NCBI GenBank assembly: GCA_001788925.1
Contig: MFXS01000005.1
Coordinates: 9,561 to 49,011 of the forward strand
Source: Candidatus Peribacteria bacterium RIFCSPHIGHO2_01_FULL_55_13
Lineage (GTDB): Bacteria; Patescibacteriota; Gracilibacteria; Peribacterales; Peribacteraceae
Reading direction: 5' to 3'
DNA: 39,451 nt
The notes below the pieces were generated by a model. It made no database searches. It was not told where the DNA came from and was given only the letters and a program-made list of their open reading frames with translations. Positions 8,397 through 16,559 of this stretch are shown here, in pieces (positions within the stretch are counted from its first letter, which is position 1; every line of letters begins with the position of its first letter). A program made the position numbers and the translations under genes.

Positions 8397-8588
8397 ATGA
8401 AGAGAGGTAGCTATATCAACACCGCCCCAATACGAGGTAGCGTCATATGCGATGCGTGTGACGAGTCGAAGCTCAGACCCTATATGCTGGACCGTGTCGC
8501 TCCGACTATTTATGAGAAACAAGGGGCCGTTTTAGGGCAGTTAAAGGAACGGTTATCTGAAGACACCGAGGTCACTGAGAGCTTTTGA
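8397..8588 (+). CDS. Small hypothetical protein with CxxC
   Basis: This 63-residue ORF has no recognised family. It contains a single CDAC motif near residue 20 that could be redox-active or bind a metal, and a charged C-terminus. A well-spaced promoter lies directly upstream. The stop is immediately adjacent to the stop of the minus-strand gene at 8589, a tight tail-to-tail arrangement that supports it being real. Codon use is less typical of the window than in its neighbours. Confidence 0.5.
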   Translation: MKRGSYINTAPIRGSVICDACDESKLRPYMLDRVAPTIYEKQGAVLGQLKERLSEDTEVTESF

Positions 8589-8900
8589 CTATCGCCCCAT
8601 CAAGTTATCAATCTGATTCTGGAACTGCTGTGTCCACCCGCTTCCTGTCTTCTGCATCATGGCCGCGGACTGCTCGGCTGCCGAGCGCGAGATCTCGCGG
8701 AGCATTTCATCCCAGTGCGCATAGGTGAACCACACGCTCCAGATCAGGATGATCAGCGGAATGAAATGGATAATGGTTCGGACCAAGCCGCCCCACGTGC
8801 GCATTTTGTCTCGTTTGTTCATCAATTCGAGAATATCGATGATCCGGTCCAGCTTTTGGTCTGCGGCACTCCCGACCGGTTTTTGAGGAAGTTTTTGCAC
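8589..8900 (-). CDS. Small membrane-anchored protein
   Basis: No family is recognised. With the GTG at 8900 the product is 103 residues: an N-terminal cytoplasmic part (KLDRIIDILELMNKRDKMR), one transmembrane helix (about TIIHFIPLIILIWSVWFTY) and an amphipathic Gln/Ser-rich C-terminal part (MLREISRSAAEQSAAMMQKTG). An ATG 18 bases further upstream (8918) is possible, but it lies inside the hairpin array at 8914-8965. TATGCT ends exactly six bases before the GTG, as for many genes here. I prefer the GTG. Confidence 0.7.
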   Translation of the reverse strand: MQKLPQKPVGSAADQKLDRIIDILELMNKRDKMRTWGGLVRTIIHFIPLIILIWSVWFTYAHWDEMLREISRSAAEQSAAMMQKTGSGWTQQFQNQIDNLMGR

Positions 8901-8913
8901 ATCGAAAGCATAA

Positions 8914-8965
8914 AGCAAAAAGGATAAAGCAAAAAGGTTTTTGCTCTTTGCTTTATGCTTTTTGC
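8914..8965. repeat. Intergenic hairpin of AAAGCAAAAAG words
   Basis: The left arm (8914-8937) and right arm (8941-8965) are near-perfect complements built from AAAGCAAAAAGG and CATAAAGC words. It lies between the FemAB-like gene stop (8967) and the start of the next gene downstream. The same words occur at 26081-26130 and 34905-34966. It may act as a terminator. Confidence 0.75.
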
Positions 8966-8966
8966 G

Positions 8967-10067
8967 CTAAAAACCTCGCTTCCACTTCCGTACCATCTCA
9001 AATCCCCGTGTGAGGTAATACTTTTTGCTGAGGGCAATGTCCTGGCAGTGCATCAAGTTCAAAAGGTTCCCTCCGAACCCGGTCTTGAAGAGCGTGACGC
9101 CTGCAAAGGGGTGCTTCGGCTCTGAGATCTTGAACCCTTCTTCGGTGAGCGTGCCCGGAGCGATGCCCCAGAAGTTATAGACGTTGTCGCCGCGCTTGAG
9201 TGCATCCCGAATCGCCGTCCACTGTAGCAGGTAGCTCGCCGGAATCTTATTGTGAGCGTACGAGCTTGCACCGTGGTGGTAGCTGGTCTCGCCGAAAGCA
9301 TGCATGTGGATGGATGATGCGATCACATTCCCCTGATGGCGTGCCAGATACAGCGTGCACTCGTTTCGGGGAGCGAAACGCGCGATCTGAGCCCGGAAGA
9401 ACGCGTTGGTATAGGGCGTGAAGCCGTGACGTTTGCGAGTTTCGTCATGAAGCGTCAGGAAGTACTGCAGATCATTCACCGGGTCTTTTGAGGCTTCGAT
9501 GGTGACGCCTTCTTTCTCGGCACGGCGGATCAGGTTGCGGGTGGTTTTGCGTAACGCACTGAAGATTTGTTCCTCGAGGATTCCTCCACTCCCTCGGTCC
9601 CCCTCCTCCACGGGAGGAGGGGGAGGGCCCAAACGATTCCAGAGATCGGGGCTCCGTAATGGCAAATACCAGATGTGTTCCGCAAGGAGATGTAAAGGAG
9701 AGGGGAGGGAATGGTGAATCGTGAGTGGTGCGTCGTGCGTTGTGGTAAATGGACTGATGCGGAGAAATGCGCAACCCCGCGATATTGCTTCCTCACGAAG
9801 GGATTTCAAAATTTCCTCCGCGGCATGTTGATGTGTCACGATCGGACCGTAAGAAACTGCAAGATGCTTTCCGCGGCGTGCGGGGACGTAGATTGCCTGA
9901 CAAATACCAACGATCTGATCGCCTTCTTTAGCAACAAGTCGGATCGGTTCCTGGCCGCAGTCGCGGTACACATCGCCCATCGTCCAGCTCTGGAGAAACG
10001 GCCGGTACTGCTGCCCTGCAAGGAAAGTATCCCAGGCCTTCGGATCGTTGGCGCGTTCAACCTGCAT
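8967..10067 (-). CDS. FemAB-like aminoacyltransferase (peptidoglycan bridge or related)
   Basis: This 366-residue protein has the tandem GNAT layout of the FemABX/lipid II aminoacyltransferase family. Recognisable parts are FLQSWTMGDVYRDCG at the N-terminus, FLTLHDETRKRHGF, IARHQGN-type beta strands, SYHHGASSYAHNKIPASYLLQW and NFWGI near the C-terminus. The family transfers amino acids from aminoacyl-tRNA to the lipid II peptide; some members act on other envelope acceptors. Two segments look like inserts: residues about 108-126 and 147-162 (Pro-rich then Glu/Gly-rich, encoded by a self-complementary sequence). The gene overlaps the end of the aminotransferase gene by 11 bases. TATACT (10082-10087) ends 14 bases before the ATG, so a separate transcript is possible. 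Confidence 0.82.
   Translation of the reverse strand: MQVERANDPKAWDTFLAGQQYRPFLQSWTMGDVYRDCGQEPIRLVAKEGDQIVGICQAIYVPARRGKHLAVSYGPIVTHQHAAEEILKSLREEAISRGCAFLRISPFTTTHDAPLTIHHSLPSPLHLLAEHIWYLPLRSPDLWNRLGPPPPPVEEGDRGSGGILEEQIFSALRKTTRNLIRRAEKEGVTIEASKDPVNDLQYFLTLHDETRKRHGFTPYTNAFFRAQIARFAPRNECTLYLARHQGNVIASSIHMHAFGETSYHHGASSYAHNKIPASYLLQWTAIRDALKRGDNVYNFWGIAPGTLTEEGFKISEPKHPFAGVTLFKTGFGGNLLNLMHCQDIALSKKYYLTRGFEMVRKWKRGF
9591..9620. repeat. Self-complementary insert inside the FemAB-like gene
   Basis: CCCCCTCCTCC and GGAGGAGGGGG form a perfect stem with a very short loop. The sequence is in frame and encodes the PPPPPVEEGD stretch, which looks foreign to the family fold. Confidence 0.6.
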
Positions 10068-11274
10068 GCGTGGTGAGGGAGAGTATAAGGCGTTTTGCCT
10101 GTTTCAGGCTCATATTCTGATGCGTGGGGAGACTCAGGATTTGGACACCGAGACAGTCGCCCTCCTGTGTATATCCCAGTGCATCGGTATCCGTTCCGCG
10201 TGGGCAAATGTTGCATCCTGTCCAGCCGTCATCGAGAAATATATTTTCGTTTTTCAGACATCCTCTGATTCCATCCGCATTCTTAAAGAAGAGAGGGAAT
10301 TTCTGGAGCGGCACATTCGTTTCGATCCCCGGAATAACATTCCATCCATACTTGGTGCATTCATCCCTGTAGAACTTTGTGAGCTCTCTGCGATGTGCAT
10401 TCGTCACGGGCAATTGTTTGAGAGAATACAGCGCGAGTGCAGCGCAAGCATTCGGCATCTTTTGCAGCCGCAGGATCATGTTTCCCTTTTTCTCTTCCGG
10501 GGTCACAATCGGGATCAGAAGCCGCAGCTTTTTACACATCGCGAGATAGATTCTTCCAAGTCCGATCAGATAGAGCGCGCGGGCTTTGCGGTAGATGAGC
10601 GGATAGAGGAGATAGCGGGCAATCACAGAGTGGGGGAGGTTGCCCGCATGCAGCTCTGATTCCTTCAGTGCAGCGGAAACATCTGTTTTCCGCGAGATTA
10701 CAGCCCCGCCCGTGACACCTGAGATCGCTTTGTCTCGCCCAAAACTGAAGATCGCGTACTCTCCCGTCCGTGCAATCGGGGATGCGGGATCATCGGGCAG
10801 CGTGTGCGCGCAGTCCTCGATGAGGATGATCTTGCGCTCATCGCAGAGCTTGCGCAGGCGCTTCAGATCCGCCGGAATCCCGAACGTGTGCTGTGCGATC
10901 ACCGCGCGCGTCCGTGGCGTGATTTTTCGTTCTACATCATCGACATCCAGGTTCAATGTATCGCCGTCGACATCCACATAGACGGGAACGCCTCCGGCGG
11001 CATGAATTGCATTCGGCACGACGACGCAGGTGTAGGCCTGAACGATCACTTCCTCGCCGTTGAGGATCTTCATCACCCGGAATAATGCAGCAAGCGATTC
11101 TCTCCCGGAGGAGAAGAGAAAGACATCGCCGCCGAAGGATTGCTGGAGAGTGGTTCGCAGTCGGTCACGTGCACTCCCGTTCCGCCACTTCCATGGTTGA
11201 AAGAGCAGACACCAGCTGCGCAGAGCAAATCCGATGGTCGCGTGCGGGCCGAAAGTGTGATGAATCGGATACAT
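10057..11274 (-). CDS. DegT/DnrJ/EryC1-type PLP aminotransferase
   Basis: The product is 405 residues from the ATG at 11274. It is a fold-type I PLP enzyme of the DegT/DnrJ/EryC1/StrS family, which aminates nucleotide-linked sugars or related metabolites. Visible elements are FSSGRESLAALF near the N-terminus (phosphate-binding), EDCAHTLPDD (the PLP ring-nitrogen Asp), and FSFGRDKAISGVTGG, where the Lys should carry PLP. The longer frame up to 11421 is an artefact because it translates the word-array hairpin. It lies between the membrane Mur ligase and FemAB-like genes on one strand, which suggests an envelope-sugar role. No Shine-Dalgarno sequence or -10 box is visible, so it is probably co-transcribed. 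Confidence 0.85.
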   Translation of the reverse strand: MYPIHHTFGPHATIGFALRSWCLLFQPWKWRNGSARDRLRTTLQQSFGGDVFLFSSGRESLAALFRVMKILNGEEVIVQAYTCVVVPNAIHAAGGVPVYVDVDGDTLNLDVDDVERKITPRTRAVIAQHTFGIPADLKRLRKLCDERKIILIEDCAHTLPDDPASPIARTGEYAIFSFGRDKAISGVTGGAVISRKTDVSAALKESELHAGNLPHSVIARYLLYPLIYRKARALYLIGLGRIYLAMCKKLRLLIPIVTPEEKKGNMILRLQKMPNACAALALYSLKQLPVTNAHRRELTKFYRDECTKYGWNVIPGIETNVPLQKFPLFFKNADGIRGCLKNENIFLDDGWTGCNICPRGTDTDALGYTQEGDCLGVQILSLPTHQNMSLKQAKRLILSLTTHAG

Positions 11275-11275
11275 A

Positions 11276-11368
11276 GGTTGCGGAGTTTGCGGAGTTATGC
11301 GGAGGTTGCGGAGATGCGATGCAGAGAAACTTCGCAACCTCCGCAACCCTCGCAACCTTCGCAAACAG
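11276..11368. repeat. Long hairpin array of GCGGAGGTT words
   Basis: The inner stem is 15 base pairs (11299-11313 with 11330-11344, one G-T pair). It is extended outward by further imperfect words such as GTTTGCGGAGTT and AACCTTCGCAAAC. It exactly fills the gap between the Mur ligase stop and the aminotransferase start, in the middle of a same-strand gene group. Similar words occur at 1-58. Confidence 0.8.
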
Positions 11369-11369
11369 T

Positions 11370-12902
11370 CTAGCGTGGAAGTAGTCTTTCGATCGCAGAC
11401 CGCGGCATTCGTCCAAGACATACGAGGAGTGCGCCCGGCTTTACCGGTGAAATTTCTTTCGAATAGAATTCCACATTCTTGCCAAATCCCTGCGCAAAGA
11501 ATTGAGCTAATTTCTTGTTCAAGAAGATCACGCGGGGGAACACAGGCACGCTCTGTTTTCCGAGTTCACGATGCACCAAAAGCGCTTCTTTTCCCTGCTC
11601 GATGATCCCCGACGTGAGCAGGATTTTCTCCTGCGCCTGCTGGCTCTCCGCCCAGCGGATTGCAGCCGCGGCACTTTCGGGACTGCAGTTGTGGGTATCG
11701 TTCAAAATCGTCACGCCATTTTTTTCTTCGACGGAAAATGTTCCGGGAAGGGGAGCGAAGCGCGAGAGGCGTTCAGCAATAACGGCACGGGGGATTTTGA
11801 GGTGCTCGGCGACGGCAATCGTCAGGAGAACGTTTGTCACGTTGTGCGTCCCATGCAGCGGCAGGGAGAATTGCGCCTCGCCGACGCGGAAGCGGATACC
11901 GCGGGGTGTTTCTTCGATGTCGAACGCCTCGCAGTCGCTGGGGCCGCCCGTCCCCACGGTTGTGACAGGGCAGCGCGCCTTCGTCTTAAGCTTGGCTGCA
12001 AGAGCACTATCGATGTTGATAAATGCCCGGCCGTTTTCGGGAAGCACTTCGATCAATTCACCTTTTGCCTCAAGCAATGCTTCCTGCGAGCCGAAGAGTG
12101 CCACGTGTTGCGATCCGATGGCGGTGATCACGCCGAGATCGGGCACAGCGACAGAACAGAGGAGGGCGATTTCTCCTTTGCGGTAGGCACCCATTTCCAC
12201 AATCAAGATATTCGGTGTTGCGGCTTTGGACAGCTGCTGTGTGAGCCATCGCCCTACTCCTATCTCACTATTCACATACGCCGGTGTTGCGGCGGCATCC
12301 TTGCCGAGCGCACAGGCGAGAAGTTCCTTGGTGGTCGTCTTTCCCATCGATCCCGTGACGCCGATCACCGTGATGCCCGGATACTGCGCGCGAAGTGTGC
12401 TGGCGCGATTCAAAATCTTTCTTTTGAGGAAAATGTCGAGCGGCAGAAGTACGGTCCACGCCATCATCAAAAACACAGGAGCCAGAAGGACCAGGAGAGG
12501 AAGGAGGAGAGGGACTGCAGGCCTTGGGCAGAGTGCCGCGGCAGTTCCGCCAAGAAGCAGAAGCAGGAACCCGAGTCCTGTGATCGTCTTTCCTTTGCTT
12601 GTCCACACAGGCATCGGCTGCCGGCGCATCGCGAACTGCATGAGGGCGACCGCGGCGAGAACCGTCATGGCGATCCCCGAGGCAATTCCAGGCGAAAGAA
12701 GATTCGCTGCCGCGAGCACCACACAGAGGAGGACCACCGGCAGTCGGATGACGCCCAGAAGCTGTCGAAGCGCCCCTTCGCTTCGCAGGTGATCGAACAG
12801 CCGGTCGGCCCGCCACTCCTTTACCTGCCACAGGTGACTAAAGGTCAAAAGAGGGGAAAGGGCCGCAATCGCAAAACCAAGAAGAATGAAGCCGGTTTGC
12901 AC
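11370..12902 (-). CDS. MurF-like Mur ligase with N-terminal membrane domain
   Basis: The 510-residue protein combines about 150 residues of membrane helices (hydrophobic stretches near 1-22, 50-92, 105-125 and 128-158, with the basic WQVKEWRADRLFDHLR loop) with a complete Mur ligase. The ATP loop is GVTGSMGKTTTKE (181-193); VEMGAYRKGEI and TAIGSQHVALFG are central-domain motifs typical of MurF. LPGTFSVEEKNGVTILNDTHNCSPESAAAA starts the C-terminal domain. MurF adds D-Ala-D-Ala to the UDP-MurNAc tripeptide; ordinary MurF is soluble and has a different N-domain. This may therefore be MurF tethered to the membrane or a related ligase acting on a lipid-linked substrate. The GTG start has TACTCT exactly six bases upstream. 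Confidence 0.88.
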   Translation of the reverse strand: MQTGFILLGFAIAALSPLLTFSHLWQVKEWRADRLFDHLRSEGALRQLLGVIRLPVVLLCVVLAAANLLSPGIASGIAMTVLAAVALMQFAMRRQPMPVWTSKGKTITGLGFLLLLLGGTAAALCPRPAVPLLLPLLVLLAPVFLMMAWTVLLPLDIFLKRKILNRASTLRAQYPGITVIGVTGSMGKTTTKELLACALGKDAAATPAYVNSEIGVGRWLTQQLSKAATPNILIVEMGAYRKGEIALLCSVAVPDLGVITAIGSQHVALFGSQEALLEAKGELIEVLPENGRAFINIDSALAAKLKTKARCPVTTVGTGGPSDCEAFDIEETPRGIRFRVGEAQFSLPLHGTHNVTNVLLTIAVAEHLKIPRAVIAERLSRFAPLPGTFSVEEKNGVTILNDTHNCSPESAAAAIRWAESQQAQEKILLTSGIIEQGKEALLVHRELGKQSVPVFPRVIFLNKKLAQFFAQGFGKNVEFYSKEISPVKPGALLVCLGRMPRSAIERLLPR

Positions 12903-12950
12903 CTACAAAGAGTACGCGAAAAGGGCACGAAGCGCACGGAAAGCGGGCAT

Positions 12951-12979
12951 TTGATATTATTGTCATTTTATAGTATAAT
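12951..12979 (+). promoter_or_regulatory. Strong promoter of the Asp-repeat surface protein
   Basis: TTGATA (12951-12956), a 17-base spacer and TATAAT (12974-12979) form a near-consensus sigma-70-type promoter. The ATG is at 13004, giving a leader of about 18 bases without a Shine-Dalgarno sequence. Confidence 0.8.
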
Positions 12980-13003
12980 ATCTTTGAACTTCCAAACACA
13001 CAC

Positions 13004-13990
13004 ATGACAAACCGCAAACTGGTTCAGGGACTTATCGGTGCGTACGCTGGATTCGTTGTCGGCGTTACGCTTCTCGGTTCATCGGTGAACCTTCTCGGAA
13101 GTACGCTGAACTTTTTCACGGATCCCATCTCCACACAGCGCCTTGCGGAATTCGACGATGACGGCGACAGCATCCCCGACCTCATCAACGGTCCGCGCAT
13201 TCTTGAAATCTTCCGTTCAGCCGCCGATGTCTTCGCGCCGCTCTTCGGGCATCCGACGATGGTCCCCAACATGATTCGCCTCGATGACGCGTTTGAAATG
13301 CCGGGCACCTCCACGCACCCCGCCGCTCCGGTGATGCATATCTCGGAACCCACGGGTGCCTTCGATGAAGTCGCGCCGAGGTTTGCGCCCGAAGACATCC
13401 GCGTGTCCAATGAATTCCAGGGAGGCAATGCCGCCCCGGGAATATATCTCGTGCCCATCGCGTCGCCTTCCTCGAGTCTTCCGGCATTCCTGTCGATGCC
13501 GCCTCCACCGGTGCCACCTTCTTCTGCCGCGAGCGCACCTTCGTTTGGCCCTTCGAGCACCCCTCCGGCGGTTACTGCTCCGCCTTCGAGCACGCCTCCG
13601 GTGACGAGCACACCACCGGCGGTTACTCCTCCCGTGACGACTTCGAGTTCCACTTCCTCAGCGGGTATCTGTTCCGATGGTATCGACAATGATACCGATG
13701 GTTGGATGGATAGCATGGATGCCGATTGTGATAGTTCCACCAACGTATCGAGCAGCCCCTCTTCGGCCATGGGCATCTGTTCCGACGGCCTCGACAATGA
13801 TGTCGACGGTTGGATGGACAGCATGGATGCCGACTGTGATAGCTCTACCAACGTATCGAGCAATCCCTCTTCGTCCATGGGCATCTGTTCGGACAGTATC
13901 GATAATGACACCGATGGCTGGATGGACAGTATGGATGCAGACTGCGATACGATGAATAATTCGCCTTCCAGCGCCGGATCCCCCTTCTAA
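13004..13990 (+). CDS. Cell-surface protein with Pro/Ser/Thr stalk and three Asp-rich repeats
   Basis: This 328-residue protein has one N-terminal hydrophobic segment (about residues 7-33), then FDDDGDSIPDLING, an Asp-rich calcium-loop-like motif at about 46-60. Residues about 150-218 are a Pro/Ser/Thr stalk. The C-terminus is three tandem 36-residue repeats with the core CSDGIDNDTDGWMDSMDADC. Each repeat has two Cys and many Asp, as in the DNDxDGxxD metal-binding repeats of bacterial surface proteins. This suggests an anchored, extracellular calcium-binding, possibly disulfide-stabilised protein. It has the best promoter in the window and a clear terminator, so it is likely abundant. The Ser/Thr kinase gene follows directly. 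Confidence 0.82.
   Translation: MTNRKLVQGLIGAYAGFVVGVTLLGSSVNLLGSTLNFFTDPISTQRLAEFDDDGDSIPDLINGPRILEIFRSAADVFAPLFGHPTMVPNMIRLDDAFEMPGTSTHPAAPVMHISEPTGAFDEVAPRFAPEDIRVSNEFQGGNAAPGIYLVPIASPSSSLPAFLSMPPPPVPPSSAASAPSFGPSSTPPAVTAPPSSTPPVTSTPPAVTPPVTTSSSTSSAGICSDGIDNDTDGWMDSMDADCDSSTNVSSSPSSAMGICSDGLDNDVDGWMDSMDADCDSSTNVSSNPSSSMGICSDSIDNDTDGWMDSMDADCDTMNNSPSSAGSPF
13664..13963 (+). repeat. Three tandem 108-base coding repeats
   Basis: Units begin at 13664, 13772 and 13880, with a period of exactly 108 bases (36 codons). The third lacks the Ser/Asn linker. Differences between units are mostly at third codon positions (for example GAT/GAC, GGT/GGC), so the protein repeat is under selection while the DNA has drifted. 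Confidence 0.9.
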
Positions 13991-14019
13991 AAAGGGTACA
14001 AAAAACCAGCCAATCAGAG

Positions 14020-14052
14020 TGGCGCAATAGAAGCTATTGCGCCATTATTTTA
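14020..14052 (+). terminator. Rho-independent terminator of the surface-protein gene
   Basis: A perfect 11-base-pair stem (14020-14030 with 14034-14044) with an AAG loop is followed by TTATTTTA. The T-rich tail also supplies CATTAT six bases before the kinase ATG at 14055, so terminator and the next gene's -10 region appear to overlap. Confidence 0.8.
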
Positions 14053-14054
14053 GC

Positions 14055-16559
14055 ATGGGCGCCCTTGATCTATCATCGGACGGCCTCATGCATGTTCATG
14101 CAGGCAGCGCAGCTTCGGAGTCTGGGACTACTCCGTTAAAAACTGCGGTTTTGGAAACCGCAGATTCTTGGGATGAATTTAGAATATGGATGCATGACTC
14201 TGGCGTAGAGAGTTTGCAGAGCAGATACCCTGGTATGGCATCAGCTGACTCCGCTTCTCCGAATGTTGAAGCAAGGTTGATCGCCTCAGGAGTCCCCCCC
14301 GCCATTGCCCGCTCGTTGCTTGATCAACATCGTGCAGACCGTGATGTCCATTCTGTTTCCCGTCTGCAATTTTCGCCGGGGGTTACCGGCATTTCTAGGA
14401 TCGGTGAGGGAAATACATCGAATGTCTTTGCGAGTCAGGTGTTTGACGCAGCGGCACTGAAGGCCGACTTGCAACATTTTCTTACGGATGTGGCAGGTAT
14501 TCATAATGGAAAGTTGAGCGATATTGAAAGACAGGTAAGCGAAATAATCGATCGCATTTCCCAAAGTACCAATCTTTGGGTGACTAAAGTCCTGAAATCC
14601 ACAAGATTCTTGCGTCGAACAAAAGCGGAAATAAGAACCATTCTGCTCAAGGGGAGGGAATTACCGAATATTCCTGCGGTGGTGGGTGGTAAATCCGCTC
14701 CGGATGCCCTGCTTTTTCATATGCAACATATCCCCGGCCTCGATCTTCAGCGCGTAATGGATCTCTGGGGTACAAGATCAACCCCCATGCGATTCAATCA
14801 GGATGCCGCAGCTCTCAGCGCACGATCAATCGCAACAAACGATCAAGCGGGGGTTATCCATCGGGATATTAAGCCCGCTAACTTTCTCGTCGCAGATGAT
14901 GGAAGATTCTACACGTTGGATTTGGGTTTTGCCCGCGATGAAGAAAATGAGTCACAACAGAGCATTGCAGACGGTACTGTAGGGGTGGGAACACCGATGT
15001 TTATCGCTCCCGAACAAGCCCGTCGCGATCCTGAGGTGACATCGGCTGCCGACGTGTTTTCTTTGGGAGTGATGCTCTGGAGAATGTACACCGGGCAATT
15101 TCCGTATGGTGCTCCTAATGCCGCTGTAGCGGTTGTGGTAGCAGAACGTTTGAGCATGCGTGCAGGCCATAAAGTTCCCGAATTTGATGCGGCTCCGGAG
15201 TCCTTGGCCGGAGTAGATCCGCAGCGTGCCAAGCGTTTCCTTCGGGAATTGAAACCGATGCTCGAAAGTATGATTGACCCTGATCCGAAGGCACGCCCGA
15301 CACCGGATCGTGTCGCAAACTTCTTCCGATCGCATAGCAGCTTCGGGGCTACTTCTTTCGATGAGTTCATGAAGATTGAAACGTATCATCAGCACCGCCT
15401 CTCTCTTGATCCTCTTGTTTCCGCTCCGGAAGGAGATGTTCCGGTAAAACATCGTTACAAAACCGACGGGGCCATGGTAGATGCTCTTGTGAATGGAACG
15501 CAGGGACGTGCAAAGCAATATGATTTTTTGGCGAATCCCGCATTTGATCCTGTAGAAGACGAGGATGCCTTAGCGAGCGTGTCACCGGAGGCAGGTTCTC
15601 CGCTTGTTGAGGCAGCTGCCATTCCATCCTCAGATACTGCGGCACTGGTGGCCGCAATAGATACGCTCCCGCCGGAGACAAGGGTTGCTCTTGTTCAGGC
15701 ACTCGAGCATTCAAAGGAAAGCGGTGGCCCTTCCAAGCGCATACGGGTAACGATTGGAGCAGTCGTGGTTGTAGTGGTTGCGGGTGTGGTCACGCTCTTG
15801 CTCAATAATGGAGGAAAGACGAAGGAAGGCGACGCTAAAGCTGTTGCGGTTGCTCCGTTGGATGGGAAAAAGGAAGGAAGTGGTTTGCCTGATGTAGGCA
15901 AGGCTGCAGCGCAGCACACGGAAGTAGCGACGACAGTCGAAGTGCCCAAGCCTCCGGAGCGTGCCATGGAATTCAAAACCGGGCCGGGCGGGCCGGAAGA
16001 ACTGCGTCTTTTCCGTACCGATTCCATCAAGTTCAGCGCCAAAGACATGATGCCTCTCTATTCTGGTAATGGGAAAGATCAAATTCTCGTGGGTGCGGGA
16101 TTTCAGTGCACGCCCGAACACATTGCCCGTATTCTGAAGCTTTCTGATGTTTCGCAGATTCCCGAGGGTGTTCGCAAGAATCTCGAGAGTTTCCAAAAGA
16201 ACCAGGGGGGGATTCTGGGATATACCTTGCAGCTGGAAGACGGAACGGGTGGTACCTGGATCAACACCGTAGGGCTATTCGTGGAAAACAGAGAGGGGGA
16301 AATGGTCTTTTTCTCCAGTGTTGAGGAATTCGCCAAGGCACGGGAAGCGGAGTTTGTCCGCCATGGGGGACTGCAGGCAATGACGACGGACCCTGCATCC
16401 ATCCATCTGCTGCGCAATGCCAAAGACATTACGGGTACCGGCGTGAAGCCCGCGCATTGGAGCGGCGAACTCGCAGACGACGATATGTGGAAGCGCACCG
16501 TAAATCAGCTCCTGTCTTTCCGAAATCGTATAGATCCCGATGCTGTTGGGCAGCGTTAA
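14055..16559 (+). CDS. Transmembrane Ser/Thr protein kinase (Hanks type)
   Basis: The 834-residue protein starts at the ATG at 14055; an in-frame TTG at 14037 lies inside the terminator stem and is less likely. The kinase domain spans about residues 112-425: a Gly-rich loop (IGEGNTSNVFAS, near 115), the ATP-binding Lys in LWVTKVLK (near 178), the catalytic loop HRDIKPANF (near 268), the metal-binding motif DLG instead of DFG (near 290), APEQA (near 320) and ADVFSLGVMLWRMYTG. About 45 extra residues separate the Gly loop from the ATP-binding Lys. After an acidic linker a single transmembrane helix is at about 563-580, and a roughly 250-residue extracytoplasmic domain of unknown family ends the protein. 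It probably senses an envelope signal. Confidence 0.88.
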   Translation: MGALDLSSDGLMHVHAGSAASESGTTPLKTAVLETADSWDEFRIWMHDSGVESLQSRYPGMASADSASPNVEARLIASGVPPAIARSLLDQHRADRDVHSVSRLQFSPGVTGISRIGEGNTSNVFASQVFDAAALKADLQHFLTDVAGIHNGKLSDIERQVSEIIDRISQSTNLWVTKVLKSTRFLRRTKAEIRTILLKGRELPNIPAVVGGKSAPDALLFHMQHIPGLDLQRVMDLWGTRSTPMRFNQDAAALSARSIATNDQAGVIHRDIKPANFLVADDGRFYTLDLGFARDEENESQQSIADGTVGVGTPMFIAPEQARRDPEVTSAADVFSLGVMLWRMYTGQFPYGAPNAAVAVVVAERLSMRAGHKVPEFDAAPESLAGVDPQRAKRFLRELKPMLESMIDPDPKARPTPDRVANFFRSHSSFGATSFDEFMKIETYHQHRLSLDPLVSAPEGDVPVKHRYKTDGAMVDALVNGTQGRAKQYDFLANPAFDPVEDEDALASVSPEAGSPLVEAAAIPSSDTAALVAAIDTLPPETRVALVQALEHSKESGGPSKRIRVTIGAVVVVVVAGVVTLLLNNGGKTKEGDAKAVAVAPLDGKKEGSGLPDVGKAAAQHTEVATTVEVPKPPERAMEFKTGPGGPEELRLFRTDSIKFSAKDMMPLYSGNGKDQILVGAGFQCTPEHIARILKLSDVSQIPEGVRKNLESFQKNQGGILGYTLQLEDGTGGTWINTVGLFVENREGEMVFFSSVEEFAKAREAEFVRHGGLQAMTTDPASIHLLRNAKDITGTGVKPAHWSGELADDDMWKRTVNQLLSFRNRIDPDAVGQR

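Noticed and set aside
11275-11421. N-terminal extension of the aminotransferase with LRRLRGLRRLR
   Set aside because: It is the translation of the word-array hairpin and overlaps the end of the upstream gene.
11571-13007. 478-codon open frame on the plus strand opposite the membrane Mur ligase
   Set aside because: It is antisense to a gene with clear motifs, has no family resemblance and is rich in Arg/His/Cys as expected of a shadow frame in GC-rich DNA.
13677-13955. 92-codon alternative frame over the Asp-rich repeats
   Set aside because: It is a plus-one frame reading of the tandem repeats and has no start signal.
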